The notes under the pieces are model-generated. The model saw only the letters and a program-made list of their open reading frames with translations. It did not search any database and was not told the DNA's origin. A DNA stretch of 61,215 nucleotides. Origin: Clostridioides difficile (GTDB lineage: Bacteria; Bacillota; Clostridia; Peptostreptococcales; Peptostreptococcaceae). The DNA lies in NCBI RefSeq assembly GCF_900243075.1, contig NZ_OEZH01000091.1, forward strand, positions 1 through 61,215, in the 5' to 3' direction. Position numbers and translations under genes: made by a program. Positions 33,275 through 42,379 of this stretch are shown here, in pieces; position 1 is the first letter of the stretch; each line of letters begins with the position of its first letter.

Positions 33275-36013
33275 TTATTTATATATATCAAAAAATTCTA
33301 TCTCAAACTTTTCAATATTGTCATTGTAATTTGACTTATCATAGACCTCCTCAACAACTTCTTTAATTGGGAATATAATTTTTACATCAGTTCCTTCTCC
33401 TACCTTACTATCTATGTAAATTTCCCCATGTTGAATTTCAATCAACGATTTTGTAAGACACAGTCCTATTCCACTTCCAAATTCATTTGATATCCCACTG
33501 TTTTCAATTTGTTTAAATCGATTAAAGATGTCATTTAATTTTTCTTTGTCTATACCTACTCCAGTATCTTTTATAATTATCTCTACAGTTTCACCTTTTT
33601 TATATATACCTACAAGAATTTCTCCACCTTCTAAAGTAAATTTTATAGCATTTGATAATATATTCAGTATTATCCTTTCTATAGATTCTGGGTCAAGACC
33701 TACCATCACAGTTTCTTCATCTGTATCAAAAATCAAATCTATTCCTTTAGATTTAGCATAACTGCTAATAGATGTCACTATTCTTTCTGTTATGTCAATA
33801 ATATCAAAATTGACCGCTTTAATCTTATATATATCTGACTTAACTTGAGAAATGTTTATTATATTATCTATTAGTCTTAATAATCTAAACATATTTTGTT
33901 TAGTTGTTTTTATATGTTCTCTTAGTATATCCTGAAAATCAATTATCTTTCCTTTTTTATAAAGATTTTCGACAAGTTGAACTGAACTATATATATTATT
34001 TAAAGGCGTCTTAAGTTCATGAGATATATTAGCATAAAACTCCATCTTCATTTGGTCATACTGCCTTTGTTTTATTAATGCTTTCTTAAGTCTTTCAGAC
34101 TCTCTTTGCACACTTAAATCTTTAATAATTCTCACTCTACTTCTTTTTTGTCCAAAGTATAATGTCCTTGATATCATTTTTACTTCTTTTATGTGATTAT
34201 TTTCATTTACTATATGAATACTCTTCTCTCTTTCTCCTATATTCAAATTGTTTATGTATTTTTTTACTAATATATTTCTATATTTTTGTGTTGTTACTCC
34301 TAGTACATCACTAGAAATTCCGAACAACTCTCTGAAAGCTCTATTTGTATATAGAACTCTTGATGTACTTAAATCCTCAAGAAAAATAGCCTCTGGTATA
34401 GCATCCAGTAGTTTTTCATATATTATCTTTTGTTCATTTACTGTTCTAAGTATATTTATCTCTTTAGTTATATCTCTAAAGGTAAGCAATTTAAACAATT
34501 TATTATCTGACCAATAATCTCCAACTCTAACTTCTTCAACATGTTCTTCACCTTCTGAATCATACATCACAAAATTAACTATACAATTTGCTGTATCATT
34601 GTAACTCACTATTTCAGCTTTCTTTTCTTGTGTTAGGTTTAATCTTTTAAATTTCCTATTATCAAAGAAATCTATGTTGAAAGTTTCAAAATATTGTTCT
34701 AATGTCATATTGACTAAATCACTTGAAGTACATTTAAAACTCTTTTCATATTTCTTATTTATACTGATGACCTTATTCTTCTTTATACCACCTTCAGCAC
34801 TTCTTACAAGTATTGGAGATGGAATATTTAATATAATGTTTTCATAGTCTTTATTTATATGTCTTATTTCTTCATCTATTTTGATTTCATTTGTAATATC
34901 ATTTAAACTTATTAAGTAGTTTCTTTCGTCTTTATTATTACTTAAACTTAACAAATAAATTTTGTCATTTAACTCTACTGGCTTATCAATTATACTTATA
35001 TCACTGTCAAATTTCTTTAATTTTTCATCAACTTTTTCATCTTTCTTTATAAAGCTTAATATTTTATAATAATTATTCATATCTTTTGAAAATTCATCTT
35101 TAAATTTATTATTTGTGTAACTTATATTAAAATCATAATCTGTTACTATCCATACATTTGGCATTGTATCAAGAGCTTGTCTAAGTAACTCTTTTCTCTG
35201 GTCTATGTAGTTCTTTAATGTTCTTTGTATAATCATATCCTTTTCTATTGCTAAATTTATCTTCCCTAGTTGCTCTGATTTTTTACTTAATTTTTTATTT
35301 ATTGAATCAAGTTCGTAATATGGATATACTACTCTATTATTAAGACTATATACATATACATAATAAGTATGATTACATAATAATAAATATACTACTCCTA
35401 TTAATCTATCTGTATCTACTATACTAATCTTAAAAATTGATATAAGCCCTATAATAGTTGTGAAAAACACAAAATATGATAAATCTTTTATTAACTTATA
35501 GTGTTCAATTTTACTATCAAGTTTATTCAATAAATATAGTAAATTAAATAAAGATATAGCAACATTAATTAATATAATAATCATATTCCAGTTGATATTA
35601 CTAAAAGTATTTCTTATAAAGTAATCTAATATCACAAAAGCACCATAAAAAATTAGTACTGGACTTATTCCTATTTTTTTTACTTTAGAAATGGTTAAGT
35701 ATATAAAAGTAGACATATTAATTATACTTAAATTGAGCAATACAATTTGGAATTTTTGAATTTTTAAATTCACTACTCCTAAAATACTTACAAAAACTAA
35801 TACAAGACATGCTACTTTCAATATATTTATAAATTCATCTTTTTTAAAACTAGTTATATGAACTATAGAATATCCAAATATCCAAAGTAAAATTATCCTA
35901 TACATATTTATAGAAACTGTGTACAAATTTATATTTAAAAGTGCAATAATCAAAAATACCCCATTAGCTAGTATATAGACCTTATTCTTACTTAAAGTTC
36001 CTTTAGATTCCAT
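33275..36013 (-). CDS. ptpA: Orphan membrane sensor histidine kinase (PtpA-like)
   Basis: A protein of about 912 residues. Seven or eight hydrophobic helices fill the first 230 residues, then a coiled linker and two or three PAS domains follow (NVWIVTDYDFNISYTNNKF; AIFLEDLSTSRVLYTNRAFR). The kinase core has the H-box YANISHELKTPLNNI, the N-box NILSNAIKFT, DTGVGID and GSGIGLCLTKSL. No response regulator is adjacent. Position next to metNIQ matches CD1492, described as a phosphotransfer protein influencing Spo0A and sporulation. That identification is from memory. The ATG at 36013 is preferred over the GTG at 36025. Confidence 0.85.
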   Translation of the reverse strand: MESKGTLSKNKVYILANGVFLIIALLNINLYTVSINMYRIILLWIFGYSIVHITSFKKDEFINILKVACLVLVFVSILGVVNLKIQKFQIVLLNLSIINMSTFIYLTISKVKKIGISPVLIFYGAFVILDYFIRNTFSNINWNMIIILINVAISLFNLLYLLNKLDSKIEHYKLIKDLSYFVFFTTIIGLISIFKISIVDTDRLIGVVYLLLCNHTYYVYVYSLNNRVVYPYYELDSINKKLSKKSEQLGKINLAIEKDMIIQRTLKNYIDQRKELLRQALDTMPNVWIVTDYDFNISYTNNKFKDEFSKDMNNYYKILSFIKKDEKVDEKLKKFDSDISIIDKPVELNDKIYLLSLSNNKDERNYLISLNDITNEIKIDEEIRHINKDYENIILNIPSPILVRSAEGGIKKNKVISINKKYEKSFKCTSSDLVNMTLEQYFETFNIDFFDNRKFKRLNLTQEKKAEIVSYNDTANCIVNFVMYDSEGEEHVEEVRVGDYWSDNKLFKLLTFRDITKEINILRTVNEQKIIYEKLLDAIPEAIFLEDLSTSRVLYTNRAFRELFGISSDVLGVTTQKYRNILVKKYINNLNIGEREKSIHIVNENNHIKEVKMISRTLYFGQKRSRVRIIKDLSVQRESERLKKALIKQRQYDQMKMEFYANISHELKTPLNNIYSSVQLVENLYKKGKIIDFQDILREHIKTTKQNMFRLLRLIDNIINISQVKSDIYKIKAVNFDIIDITERIVTSISSYAKSKGIDLIFDTDEETVMVGLDPESIERIILNILSNAIKFTLEGGEILVGIYKKGETVEIIIKDTGVGIDKEKLNDIFNRFKQIENSGISNEFGSGIGLCLTKSLIEIQHGEIYIDSKVGEGTDVKIIFPIKEVVEEVYDKSNYNDNIEKFEIEFFDIYK

Positions 36014-36101
36014 ATTCCTCACCACTTCTTCATTTTTATATAGTTTTACCTATAAATATGTTACCACAATTCTTCCAAAAAATTTGTCACTTTCTAGTTA
36101 T

Positions 36102-36140
36102 AAAAAAAAATGAGTAAATATTTTTAATTTTACTCATTTT
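36102..36140 (-). terminator. Terminator of the metNIQ operon
   Basis: AAAATGAGTAAA pairs perfectly with TTTACTCATTTT around a ten-base loop, with a run of T on the minus strand. Confidence 0.85.
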
Positions 36141-36160
36141 ATAGATTTTGTATATTTAAT

Positions 36161-36952
36161 TTAGAAAGCTGGAACTATACTTCCTTTATATTCGTCTTGT
36201 ATAAATTTTTTAACCTCTTTACTATTCATAGCCTCTGATAAAGCTTTAATCTTATCACTATCTTTATTATTTTCTCTACAAGCTATTATATTTACATATG
36301 GAGAATCACTTGATTCTATTACTATTGCATCCTTAGTAGGATTTAGGTTAGCTGTTAAAGCGTAATTGGAATTTATTACTGCTCCATCAACATCTTTTAA
36401 TACTGTTGGTAATTGTTCTGCATTCATTTCTTTTATTTGTATATTTTTAGGATTTTTAGTTATATCTTTTTTAGTTATAAGCTCTCCATCTTTTACTTCT
36501 ATCAATTTATTTTTTGCTAATAATTTAAGTGCTCTAGCTCCATTAGTTGCATCATTTGGCACAGCTATAACAGCTCCGTCTTTTATTTCATCTAATGATT
36601 TAACTTTTTCTGAATAGAATCCCATTGGCTCTATATGAACTTTAGATGTATAAGTAAGTTTATATCCTTTCTCCTTCACAGTTTCCTCTAAAAATGGAAT
36701 ATGTTGAAAGAAGTTAGCATCCAAAGAACCTTCATCTAAAGCTGTATTTGGAAGTACATAGTCATCAAATATTTTTACTTCTAAATCATATCCTTTTTCT
36801 TTTAACAAAGGTTTTGCAACTTCTAATATCTTTGCATGTGGATTTGATGAAGCTCCTACTAGTATTTTTTTATCCTCTTTGTTTGAACAACCTACTGCTG
36901 ATATTGCTATTGCTGACACCAATGCTACTGATAATAATTTCTTTAATTTCAT
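36161..36952 (-). CDS. metQ: Methionine-binding lipoprotein of the MetNIQ importer
   Basis: A 263-residue NlpA/MetQ-family protein. The lipoprotein signal ends AISAVGC. The mature part shows ILVGASSNPHAKILEVAKPL, EVKIFDDYVLPNTALDEG, DANFFQHIPFLEE and AVPNDATNGARALKLL, all typical of MetQ. It captures methionine outside the cell for the MetI/MetN transporter. It is the last gene of the operon, 36 bases after metI, and is controlled by the SAM-I riboswitch upstream of metN. Confidence 0.95.
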   Translation of the reverse strand: MKLKKLLSVALVSAIAISAVGCSNKEDKKILVGASSNPHAKILEVAKPLLKEKGYDLEVKIFDDYVLPNTALDEGSLDANFFQHIPFLEETVKEKGYKLTYTSKVHIEPMGFYSEKVKSLDEIKDGAVIAVPNDATNGARALKLLAKNKLIEVKDGELITKKDITKNPKNIQIKEMNAEQLPTVLKDVDGAVINSNYALTANLNPTKDAIVIESSDSPYVNIIACRENNKDSDKIKALSEAMNSKEVKKFIQDEYKGSIVPAF

Positions 36953-36988
36953 TTTTTACTCCCCCTCTTTAAAATGTTTATAATTAAA

Positions 36989-37645
36989 TTATTTTAGTTT
37001 CTTATAAGCCAGATTTCCTACTCCTTGGATTATCTGAACTAATATTACAAGTGCTATTACTGTATATACCATTACTGCTGTATCAAATCTTTGATATCCA
37101 TAAATAAGTGCGATGTTACCTAATCCTCCAGCTCCTACTGCACCTGCCATAGCTGTATAGCCAAGTATAGATATTATTGATAATGTAATTCCAGATACTA
37201 TTGAAGGCATAGCTTCTTTTATCATAACTTTAAATACTATTTGTCTCTTTGTAGCTCCAAAAGATTTTGCTGCTTCTATCAATCCTTTGTCCACTTCATT
37301 TAATGAGCTTTCTATAATTCTAGCGATAAATGGTGCTGCACCAATAGTTATTGGTACTATTGCAGCAGTTTCTCCTATACTTGTTCCAACAATTAATCTA
37401 GTTATTGGAATCATTGCAACTATAAGTATCATAAATGGGAAACTTCTAAATATATTTACTATAAATCCTAAAGCACTATTTATTGTGCTATTTGGTTTTA
37501 ATCCATCTGGTTTTGTAACTACTAATATGATTGCTAATATAAACCCTAAAATTGTTGCAACTATAGTTGGTACTATAACCATATACAAAGTTTGTAACAA
37601 TGCATTTGGAAATAGTGTTGTCAAAAAGTCAATTAAACTATTCAT
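36989..37645 (-). CDS. metI: Methionine ABC transporter permease
   Basis: A 218-residue permease with five membrane helices. The coupling-loop motif is EAAKSFGATKRQIVFKVMI, followed by EAMPSIVSGITLSIISILGY and AGAVGAGGLGNIALIYGYQR, the MetI signature. Its start overlaps the end of metN by eight bases. It forms the channel for methionine uptake. Confidence 0.95.
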   Translation of the reverse strand: MNSLIDFLTTLFPNALLQTLYMVIVPTIVATILGFILAIILVVTKPDGLKPNSTINSALGFIVNIFRSFPFMILIVAMIPITRLIVGTSIGETAAIVPITIGAAPFIARIIESSLNEVDKGLIEAAKSFGATKRQIVFKVMIKEAMPSIVSGITLSIISILGYTAMAGAVGAGGLGNIALIYGYQRFDTAVMVYTVIALVILVQIIQGVGNLAYKKLK

Positions 37646-38603
37646 TTATCATTTCCTCCCATCTTATGCCTTTGTCAGTCAGATATTGTTTTACTTGCTC
37701 TCCACTTTTATCTGAAATGTTTATAATAAGTGAACCTAAAATATCGTCTTTAAATTGTTCTAATTTCCCAAATATTATGGATACATCTATATTTAGTTCT
37801 CTTGCCATAGTAGTAATAATAGCTTCATTAGAAATATCTTTAGGGAATAGTATCTTTATATTTGTTCCCTTTGGTAAGATTATACTTTCTTCACCTATTA
37901 ATTTTCTAAGGCCTTTGGTATTTCTTAAAAAGATTTCTTCTGTATCTCCCACCTCTAAGACTTCCCCATTTTCCATTATTGCTACTCTTCCGCAAATCTG
38001 CTTTATAACTTCCATTTGATGAGTTACAACTATTATTGTTATTCCCAATTTTTTATTTATATCTTCAAGTAATGAAAGAATTGATTTTGTAGTATTTGGG
38101 TCTAATGCTGAAGTTGCCTCGTCACAAAGAAGTACCTGTGGGTTTAGTGCTAAAGCTCTAGCAATTGCAACTCTTTGTTTTTGACCACCACTTAGATTTC
38201 TAGGTTTATCATTTTTCTTTTCAGATATTCCAACTACTTCTAATAATTCTAGAACTCTTTTTTTGATTTCTGCCTTTGTATATCCAAAACATTCTAATGG
38301 CAATGCTACATTATCAAATACAGTTCTTCTTTCAAGCAATGAAAAGTGTTGAAAAATCATTCCTAACTCTTTTCTTAAATCTCTCATTTGCTTTTCATTC
38401 AATGACTTTACTTCCTTATCAGAAACAAGTACATTACCTTCTTGATATTCCTCTAGTCCATTTATACATCTAAGTAGTGTTGATTTTCCTGCACCACTAT
38501 GACCTATTATTCCAAAAATTTCTCCAGATTCTATCTCAATACTTACATCTTTAAGCACTTGAATCTTTCCATAATACTTATTAACATTTTTTATGCTAAT
38601 CAT
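37638..38603 (-). CDS. metN: Methionine ABC transporter ATPase
   Basis: A 321-residue ATPase. Walker A is IGHSGAGKSTLLRC, the signature NLSGGQKQRVAIARAL, Walker B VLLCDEATSALDP and the H-loop VVTHQM. Residues about 245-321 form the NIL domain (IKILFPKDISNEAIIT, GKLEQFKDDILGSLII) that binds methionine and inhibits the pump allosterically. The ATG at 38603 behind GGGAGG is chosen; an earlier ATG at 38618 overlaps that ribosome site. It is the first gene after the SAM-I riboswitch. Confidence 0.95.
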   Translation of the reverse strand: MISIKNVNKYYGKIQVLKDVSIEIESGEIFGIIGHSGAGKSTLLRCINGLEEYQEGNVLVSDKEVKSLNEKQMRDLRKELGMIFQHFSLLERRTVFDNVALPLECFGYTKAEIKKRVLELLEVVGISEKKNDKPRNLSGGQKQRVAIARALALNPQVLLCDEATSALDPNTTKSILSLLEDINKKLGITIIVVTHQMEVIKQICGRVAIMENGEVLEVGDTEEIFLRNTKGLRKLIGEESIILPKGTNIKILFPKDISNEAIITTMARELNIDVSIIFGKLEQFKDDILGSLIINISDKSGEQVKQYLTDKGIRWEEMINE

Positions 38604-38669
38604 AAAATTTCCTCCCATATATTCTGCTCAGTTTTTATGTTTATCCTCGCTTATGTATTACAACAAAAT

Positions 38670-38695
38670 AAAAGCCCGAGTATAAACTCAGGCTT
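38670..38695 (-). terminator. Riboswitch-controlled terminator before metN
   Basis: On the minus strand AAGCCTGAGT pairs with ACTCGGGCTT across a short loop, followed by TTATTTTG. This is the off-state hairpin of the SAM riboswitch. Confidence 0.85.
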
Positions 38696-38710
38696 AGAAA
38701 GCTATTTATA

Positions 38711-38815
38711 CTCATCTATCAACTATATTAGTTGCAGGATTTAGCACCAATGTATATAAAATATACTGGTTGCCGGGTTTCAAAGGGCCAGTCCCTCCAC
38801 CACTCTTGATAAGAC
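38711..38815 (-). ncRNA. SAM-I (S-box) riboswitch
   Basis: Read on the minus strand, the leader starts CTTATCAAGAG, then TGGAGGGACTGGCCC, GAAACCC and GGCAACC, the conserved S-box core. CTTATC closes helix P1 with GATGAG at 38716-38711. GAGTATAAA just after and overlapping this strand can instead pair with TTTATACTC in the terminator, giving the antiterminator. High SAM should therefore stop transcription of metN-metI-metQ. Confidence 0.97.
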
Positions 38816-39150
38816 GTTATTTAATTCGATTATCATTTGTTGCTATGTTATATATAATATATTCATTAATAATATTTGTCAATGAATTTATTTAAATTTT
38901 TTATTTTTTATTATTACTATGTAAAAACAAATAACTATTTTTTGTTGGTTTTCTAGCTCCTAACACTTTACATTTTAATGTCTATGAATCCCTATGTAGC
39001 TATAGAATATTATTATAAAAAATATACTAAATGATATTAATATATCTAAATCACCTATAAAATAAAGTGAGAAAGTTAACATTTTTTCAAAACTCTATTT
39101 TACCCTAAACAGAATAATTTAAAAATAATTTTGTCATAAAATAATATTAG
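38816..39150. other. Intergenic region with riboswitch promoter only
   Basis: About 335 AT-rich bases between the riboswitch and the end of the WYL regulator gene. The metNIQ promoter should lie in the first 60 bases. I see no open frame with a ribosome site and no strong hairpin. Confidence 0.4.
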
Positions 39151-40095
39151 TTAGAGACAATGATGATTGTATAGCTCCAACACTTTAGATTTTATCAAAG
39201 ATTTGAGTTCTATTGGTTCTATTATTGTAGCATTTTTTCCAAAGGTTAGAAAATATTCTGCTACCCAATCAAGTGTAGATTTGGGTATATGCATATCTAT
39301 GTACCCACCTTTAGGCAAAATTTTCAATCCTCTTGCCAACAAAAATTCTGTTTCACAACGTTTTACACCCACATCCGTCAAATTAACTTTAATATGATAA
39401 TCTGTACCTACTCCCATATTCTCAAGATAATCATGTATAGAAGATGAAACCTTATATTTTTTATTTGGTACGTTTTCTATACTCAAAATATTCACAATTC
39501 GGTCTACTCGAAACTCCTTAACAGACTCTGATTTTATACAGTAGGCTGGACAATACCAAAGTCCATTCATGGCATACAAACCAATAGGAATAATGACACG
39601 TACACTATTTTTTTGCTTTGATGAATATTCAATCTTAATTGTAGAACCATTCATTATTATATCAAATAACTCCTTCAATAATGGTGTTGGACAGTGCCTA
39701 TCTGGTGTCCAAAAAACAATTTTACGCCTCATATTCTCAATATTATATTGAATATCATTTGGGATACAATTTAAGAATTTCTTTAAAACAGAAATAGTTT
39801 CTTGCTCAAATGGTAAATCATTATAATATTCTAGTGATTGACATGCAAAGAATATAGATTTTGCCTCACTTTCTGAAAATGTAATTGGTGGAAGTATACG
39901 TTCTTTAAGTATATGATATCCTCCAGCCGCTCCAACTTTTGAATATAATGGAAATCCGATATTTTCCAACACCTGTAAGTCTCTTAGTATTGTACGTTTT
40001 GATACAGAAAATTCTTCTGCTAACTCTCCTGCTGTAAAACTTCTTTTTGCATTTATAGTTATCATCAGTTCAATTAAACGCTCAGCTCTTGACAT
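39151..40095 (-). CDS. YafY-type transcriptional regulator with WYL domain
   Basis: A 314-residue regulator. The N-terminal HTH_11 (AERLIELMITINAKRSFTAG, FSVSKRTILRDLQVLENIG) is followed by a WYL ligand-binding domain (IIPIGLYAMNGLWYCPAYCI, KEFRVDRIVNI) and a C-terminal WCX region. WYL proteins sense nucleotides or other ligands. It is divergent from the DUF6194 gene across a near-perfect palindrome, which suggests that it controls both. The ATG at 40095 is preferred, since it is correctly spaced from AGGAG; the ATG six bases upstream is too close. Confidence 0.9.
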   Translation of the reverse strand: MSRAERLIELMITINAKRSFTAGELAEEFSVSKRTILRDLQVLENIGFPLYSKVGAAGGYHILKERILPPITFSESEAKSIFFACQSLEYYNDLPFEQETISVLKKFLNCIPNDIQYNIENMRRKIVFWTPDRHCPTPLLKELFDIIMNGSTIKIEYSSKQKNSVRVIIPIGLYAMNGLWYCPAYCIKSESVKEFRVDRIVNILSIENVPNKKYKVSSSIHDYLENMGVGTDYHIKVNLTDVGVKRCETEFLLARGLKILPKGGYIDMHIPKSTLDWVAEYFLTFGKNATIIEPIELKSLIKSKVLELYNHHCL

Positions 40096-40116
40096 AATCA
40101 TACTCCTAATTTCAAT

Positions 40117-40139
40117 ATAGTGACAATAATTGTCACTAT
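40117..40139. promoter_or_regulatory. Operator palindrome between WYL regulator and DUF6194 gene
   Basis: ATAGTGACAAT and ATTGTCACTAT are perfect 11-base arms around one A. TTGTCA within it can serve as -35 for the DUF6194 gene, with TATTCT (40152-40157) as -10. Binding here would block both divergent genes. Confidence 0.7.
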
Positions 40140-40204
40140 TCTATGATAAGATATTCTTACATTTAAAGCAATAATAATAGTAAAAAAGAAGGGACTGATA
40201 TTTT

Positions 40205-40672
40205 ATGGAAAATAATATCATTAAGGCTGATGATATTATCAATTATTGTCTGTCAAATTTAGATGATGTTGTACTAATGAATAGTTGGGGCGAAAGAGCA
40301 ATCTACTACAATCCCAATGGTGTTTTAAAACGAGGAGTATATGTTCTTACCATTAAAGAAAAAGACAGTAATAATGATAAAGGCTCATTGGTTAGTCGTC
40401 CAAATGTATACCGTGTGAACATAGGATTAAAAAAAGAAACTTTTATTGAAATGTTTGGATATATTCCAAAACGTCCAGGTGTTGGTCAAATAGTTAATAT
40501 GGATTTTGATTTTACATCATTGGATACAGTCATGCCACACCCTATCTATGCATGGATGGGATGGATATGCGTCCTAAGCCCTACTGAAAATACATTTGAG
40601 AACTTTAAAACTTTAATAGAAGAATCATACAATTTTGCAAAACAAAAATTTAAAAAGAGAAAAAACAAGTAA
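40205..40672 (+). CDS. DUF6194-family protein
   Basis: A 155-residue cytoplasmic protein with family-type segments MNSWGERAIYYNPNG, VYVLTIKEKDSNNDKG, YRVNIGLKKETF, FGYIPKRPGVGQIV and HPIYAWMGWICVLSPT. The C-terminus is highly basic (FKKRKNK). The family has no defined biochemical role; the fold resembles MmcQ/YjbR-like DNA-associated proteins only loosely. It is almost certainly controlled by the divergent WYL regulator. AAGGGA precedes the ATG. Confidence 0.75.
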   Translation: MENNIIKADDIINYCLSNLDDVVLMNSWGERAIYYNPNGVLKRGVYVLTIKEKDSNNDKGSLVSRPNVYRVNIGLKKETFIEMFGYIPKRPGVGQIVNMDFDFTSLDTVMPHPIYAWMGWICVLSPTENTFENFKTLIEESYNFAKQKFKKRKNK

Positions 40673-40759
40673 AAACATAAAAAAGTAACCTCTAAGTAAA
40701 TTATAATAAAGATATTGAGATGACAAGATAAAAATGGGTATTTTGATAACATACAAAAA

Positions 40760-40797
40760 AGCGAAGCCAAAAAATATACTATTTATAAGGCTTCGCT
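40760..40797. terminator. Terminator between converging genes
   Basis: AGCGAAGCC pairs perfectly with GGCTTCGCT around a 20-base AT loop. The minus strand continues with TTTTTTG, so it mainly serves the lipoprotein gene at 40841. Confidence 0.85.
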
Positions 40798-40840
40798 CTA
40801 TTTCAAATATTTATTTTTAATTTTGATGCTATTTGTTTTA

Positions 40841-41440
40841 TTATTTTTTATTATTTCCTGTTATTCCCAATCTATCATTCATATCTTTTATCATTTTTCT
40901 AAAACCACTACCTATATCATTTCCTACGTCTTCAGTTCCATGAACTAATTTCATGAAGTCATTTTGACCTTTTTTCATGTCTTCATCAGATACATTATCT
41001 AATTTTTTTATTCTCTCATCTATATCTTTTACTAATCTTTCACCTTCAGCGATTAGGTCATCATTCATTTTCTTTAACTCTGTATCTTCTGTTTTACCAT
41101 CCTTTTTAAGAGATGTTACAAATGATTGTATTTTATCTCTACTATCTTTATACGCAGCCTTTACATCACTCAGATATTTTTCATTTCCTGGATATTCTTT
41201 ATCTTTAAACTGATTATTTATACTCTCTGGAGTATCATAAATAGAATATCTATTTAAGCCTGCTATATAATCATTATAACTTGTTGAATAATAATTCATA
41301 TATCCTTCATTGTTATTTACAGATTCATTAGGATTTTTTCCTGCATTTTCACTTGGTTTTTCATTTTCTCTAGCGCATGCAGTCATTCCTATAGCTAATA
41401 CTAATGCTAATCCTACAAATAAAGTTCTTTTTAATTTCAT
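40841..41440 (-). CDS. Putative lipoprotein, helical
   Basis: A 199-residue protein with a lipoprotein signal ending LAIGMTAC, a low-complexity Asn/Glu-rich spacer (residues about 25-48), a tyrosine-rich segment (YMNYYSTSYNDYIAGLNRYS) and a long charged helical domain. I do not recognise a family. AGGAGGG precedes the ATG. It is monocistronic. The helical part could be a coiled coil, but no function can be inferred. Confidence 0.7.
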   Translation of the reverse strand: MKLKRTLFVGLALVLAIGMTACARENEKPSENAGKNPNESVNNNEGYMNYYSTSYNDYIAGLNRYSIYDTPESINNQFKDKEYPGNEKYLSDVKAAYKDSRDKIQSFVTSLKKDGKTEDTELKKMNDDLIAEGERLVKDIDERIKKLDNVSDEDMKKGQNDFMKLVHGTEDVGNDIGSGFRKMIKDMNDRLGITGNNKK

Positions 41441-41612
41441 TTTTATTACCCTCCTAGATGTTTTATACTACCAAGAATTTTAATAATTTTCTTTCTAAAT
41501 TTAGTATTTCTCTATTTTTGTTTTTTATTTACTAAAATTAAACAATATATAATTTATTTTTTTGGAAATCATAATAGATAAATAACGAAACGAAAAAAAT
41601 ATAATTTTATTA

Positions 41613-41665
41613 TTGATATTGATTATCATTCATAGTATAATTTAATTAATTGATATTAATTTTCA
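41613..41665 (+). promoter_or_regulatory. Promoter with two Fur boxes
   Basis: TTGATA (41613-41618), 17 bases and TATAAT (41636-41641) form a near-perfect promoter. TGATATTGATTATCA (41614-41628) matches the Fur 7-1-7 consensus at 14 of 15 positions and covers the spacer. A second box, TGATATTAATTTTCA (41651-41665), lies at the start of the transcript. Strong iron repression is expected. Confidence 0.8.
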
Positions 41666-41685
41666 TTTAAGGGAGGTTATCTTTT

Positions 41686-42282
41686 ATGTCTTGTTGTAAT
41701 TCACAATTTTGTTGTAAAAATAAAATTGAATCATCATATATAAAATGGCTTTTAGAGGTTTTAGGCCCAGTTTTTTTAGGTTCTAAACCTGCTGAAATAA
41801 TAAATATTTCATTTACTGATGTAAATAGAGAAGAAAAAATTAATGATATTTACAAATATCTATATAAATGTAAAAAGATAGATTTTATAGTTATTGACAA
41901 GGAGAAAAAAGGATTAAAAATACTATTTGTAAACAAAAAAGCATTATCAGAAAGATTAAAATGTAAAAAAACAGTAAACTTTTTAAAGTTTTTAGGATAC
42001 AAACAAAATACGAATGTTAATGCTTATTTAGAACATTTAATAGATAAGCTTAAGGGCGATGTTTTTCCTGATGAAATAGGTATTTTTTTAGGATACCCTC
42101 TTAAAGATGTAATTGGATTTATGGGATATAGCAATTACGAAGTTTCTATGATTAAATATTGGAAGGTTTATGGCGATACAAAACAATCAGAAGACACATA
42201 TTCCAAGTTTTTACTTCATCGTAAGAAAATGAGAAAATTACTAGACTACATAAGTGTAGATAAAATAGTAAGTTGTTTTTAA
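41686..42282 (+). CDS. DUF3793-family protein, iron-regulated
   Basis: A 198-residue protein with an N-terminal cysteine cluster (SCCNSQFCC) and the DUF3793 core EIGIFLGYPLKDVIGFMGYS, then IKYWKVYGDT and a basic C-terminal helix. DUF3793 proteins occur in anaerobes, often near flavodoxin or iron-uptake genes. The two Fur boxes in its promoter show that it belongs to the low-iron response. The biochemical role is unknown. GGGAGG precedes the ATG. Confidence 0.85.
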   Translation: MSCCNSQFCCKNKIESSYIKWLLEVLGPVFLGSKPAEIINISFTDVNREEKINDIYKYLYKCKKIDFIVIDKEKKGLKILFVNKKALSERLKCKKTVNFLKFLGYKQNTNVNAYLEHLIDKLKGDVFPDEIGIFLGYPLKDVIGFMGYSNYEVSMIKYWKVYGDTKQSEDTYSKFLLHRKKMRKLLDYISVDKIVSCF

Positions 42283-42304
42283 TTGTATTTTTATGTATAA
42301 TAAT

Positions 42305-42358
42305 AAAAATACACCCTTTTTACTATACAATTTCATAATAAACAAGGGTGTATTTTCT
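42305..42358. terminator. Terminator shared by DUF3793 and ssuA-like genes
   Basis: AAAATACACCCTT pairs with AAGGGTGTATTTT around a loop of about 26 bases. A- and T-rich flanks allow function in both directions. Confidence 0.75.
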
Positions 42359-42379
42359 GCTTTAATATTTTGAAATATT

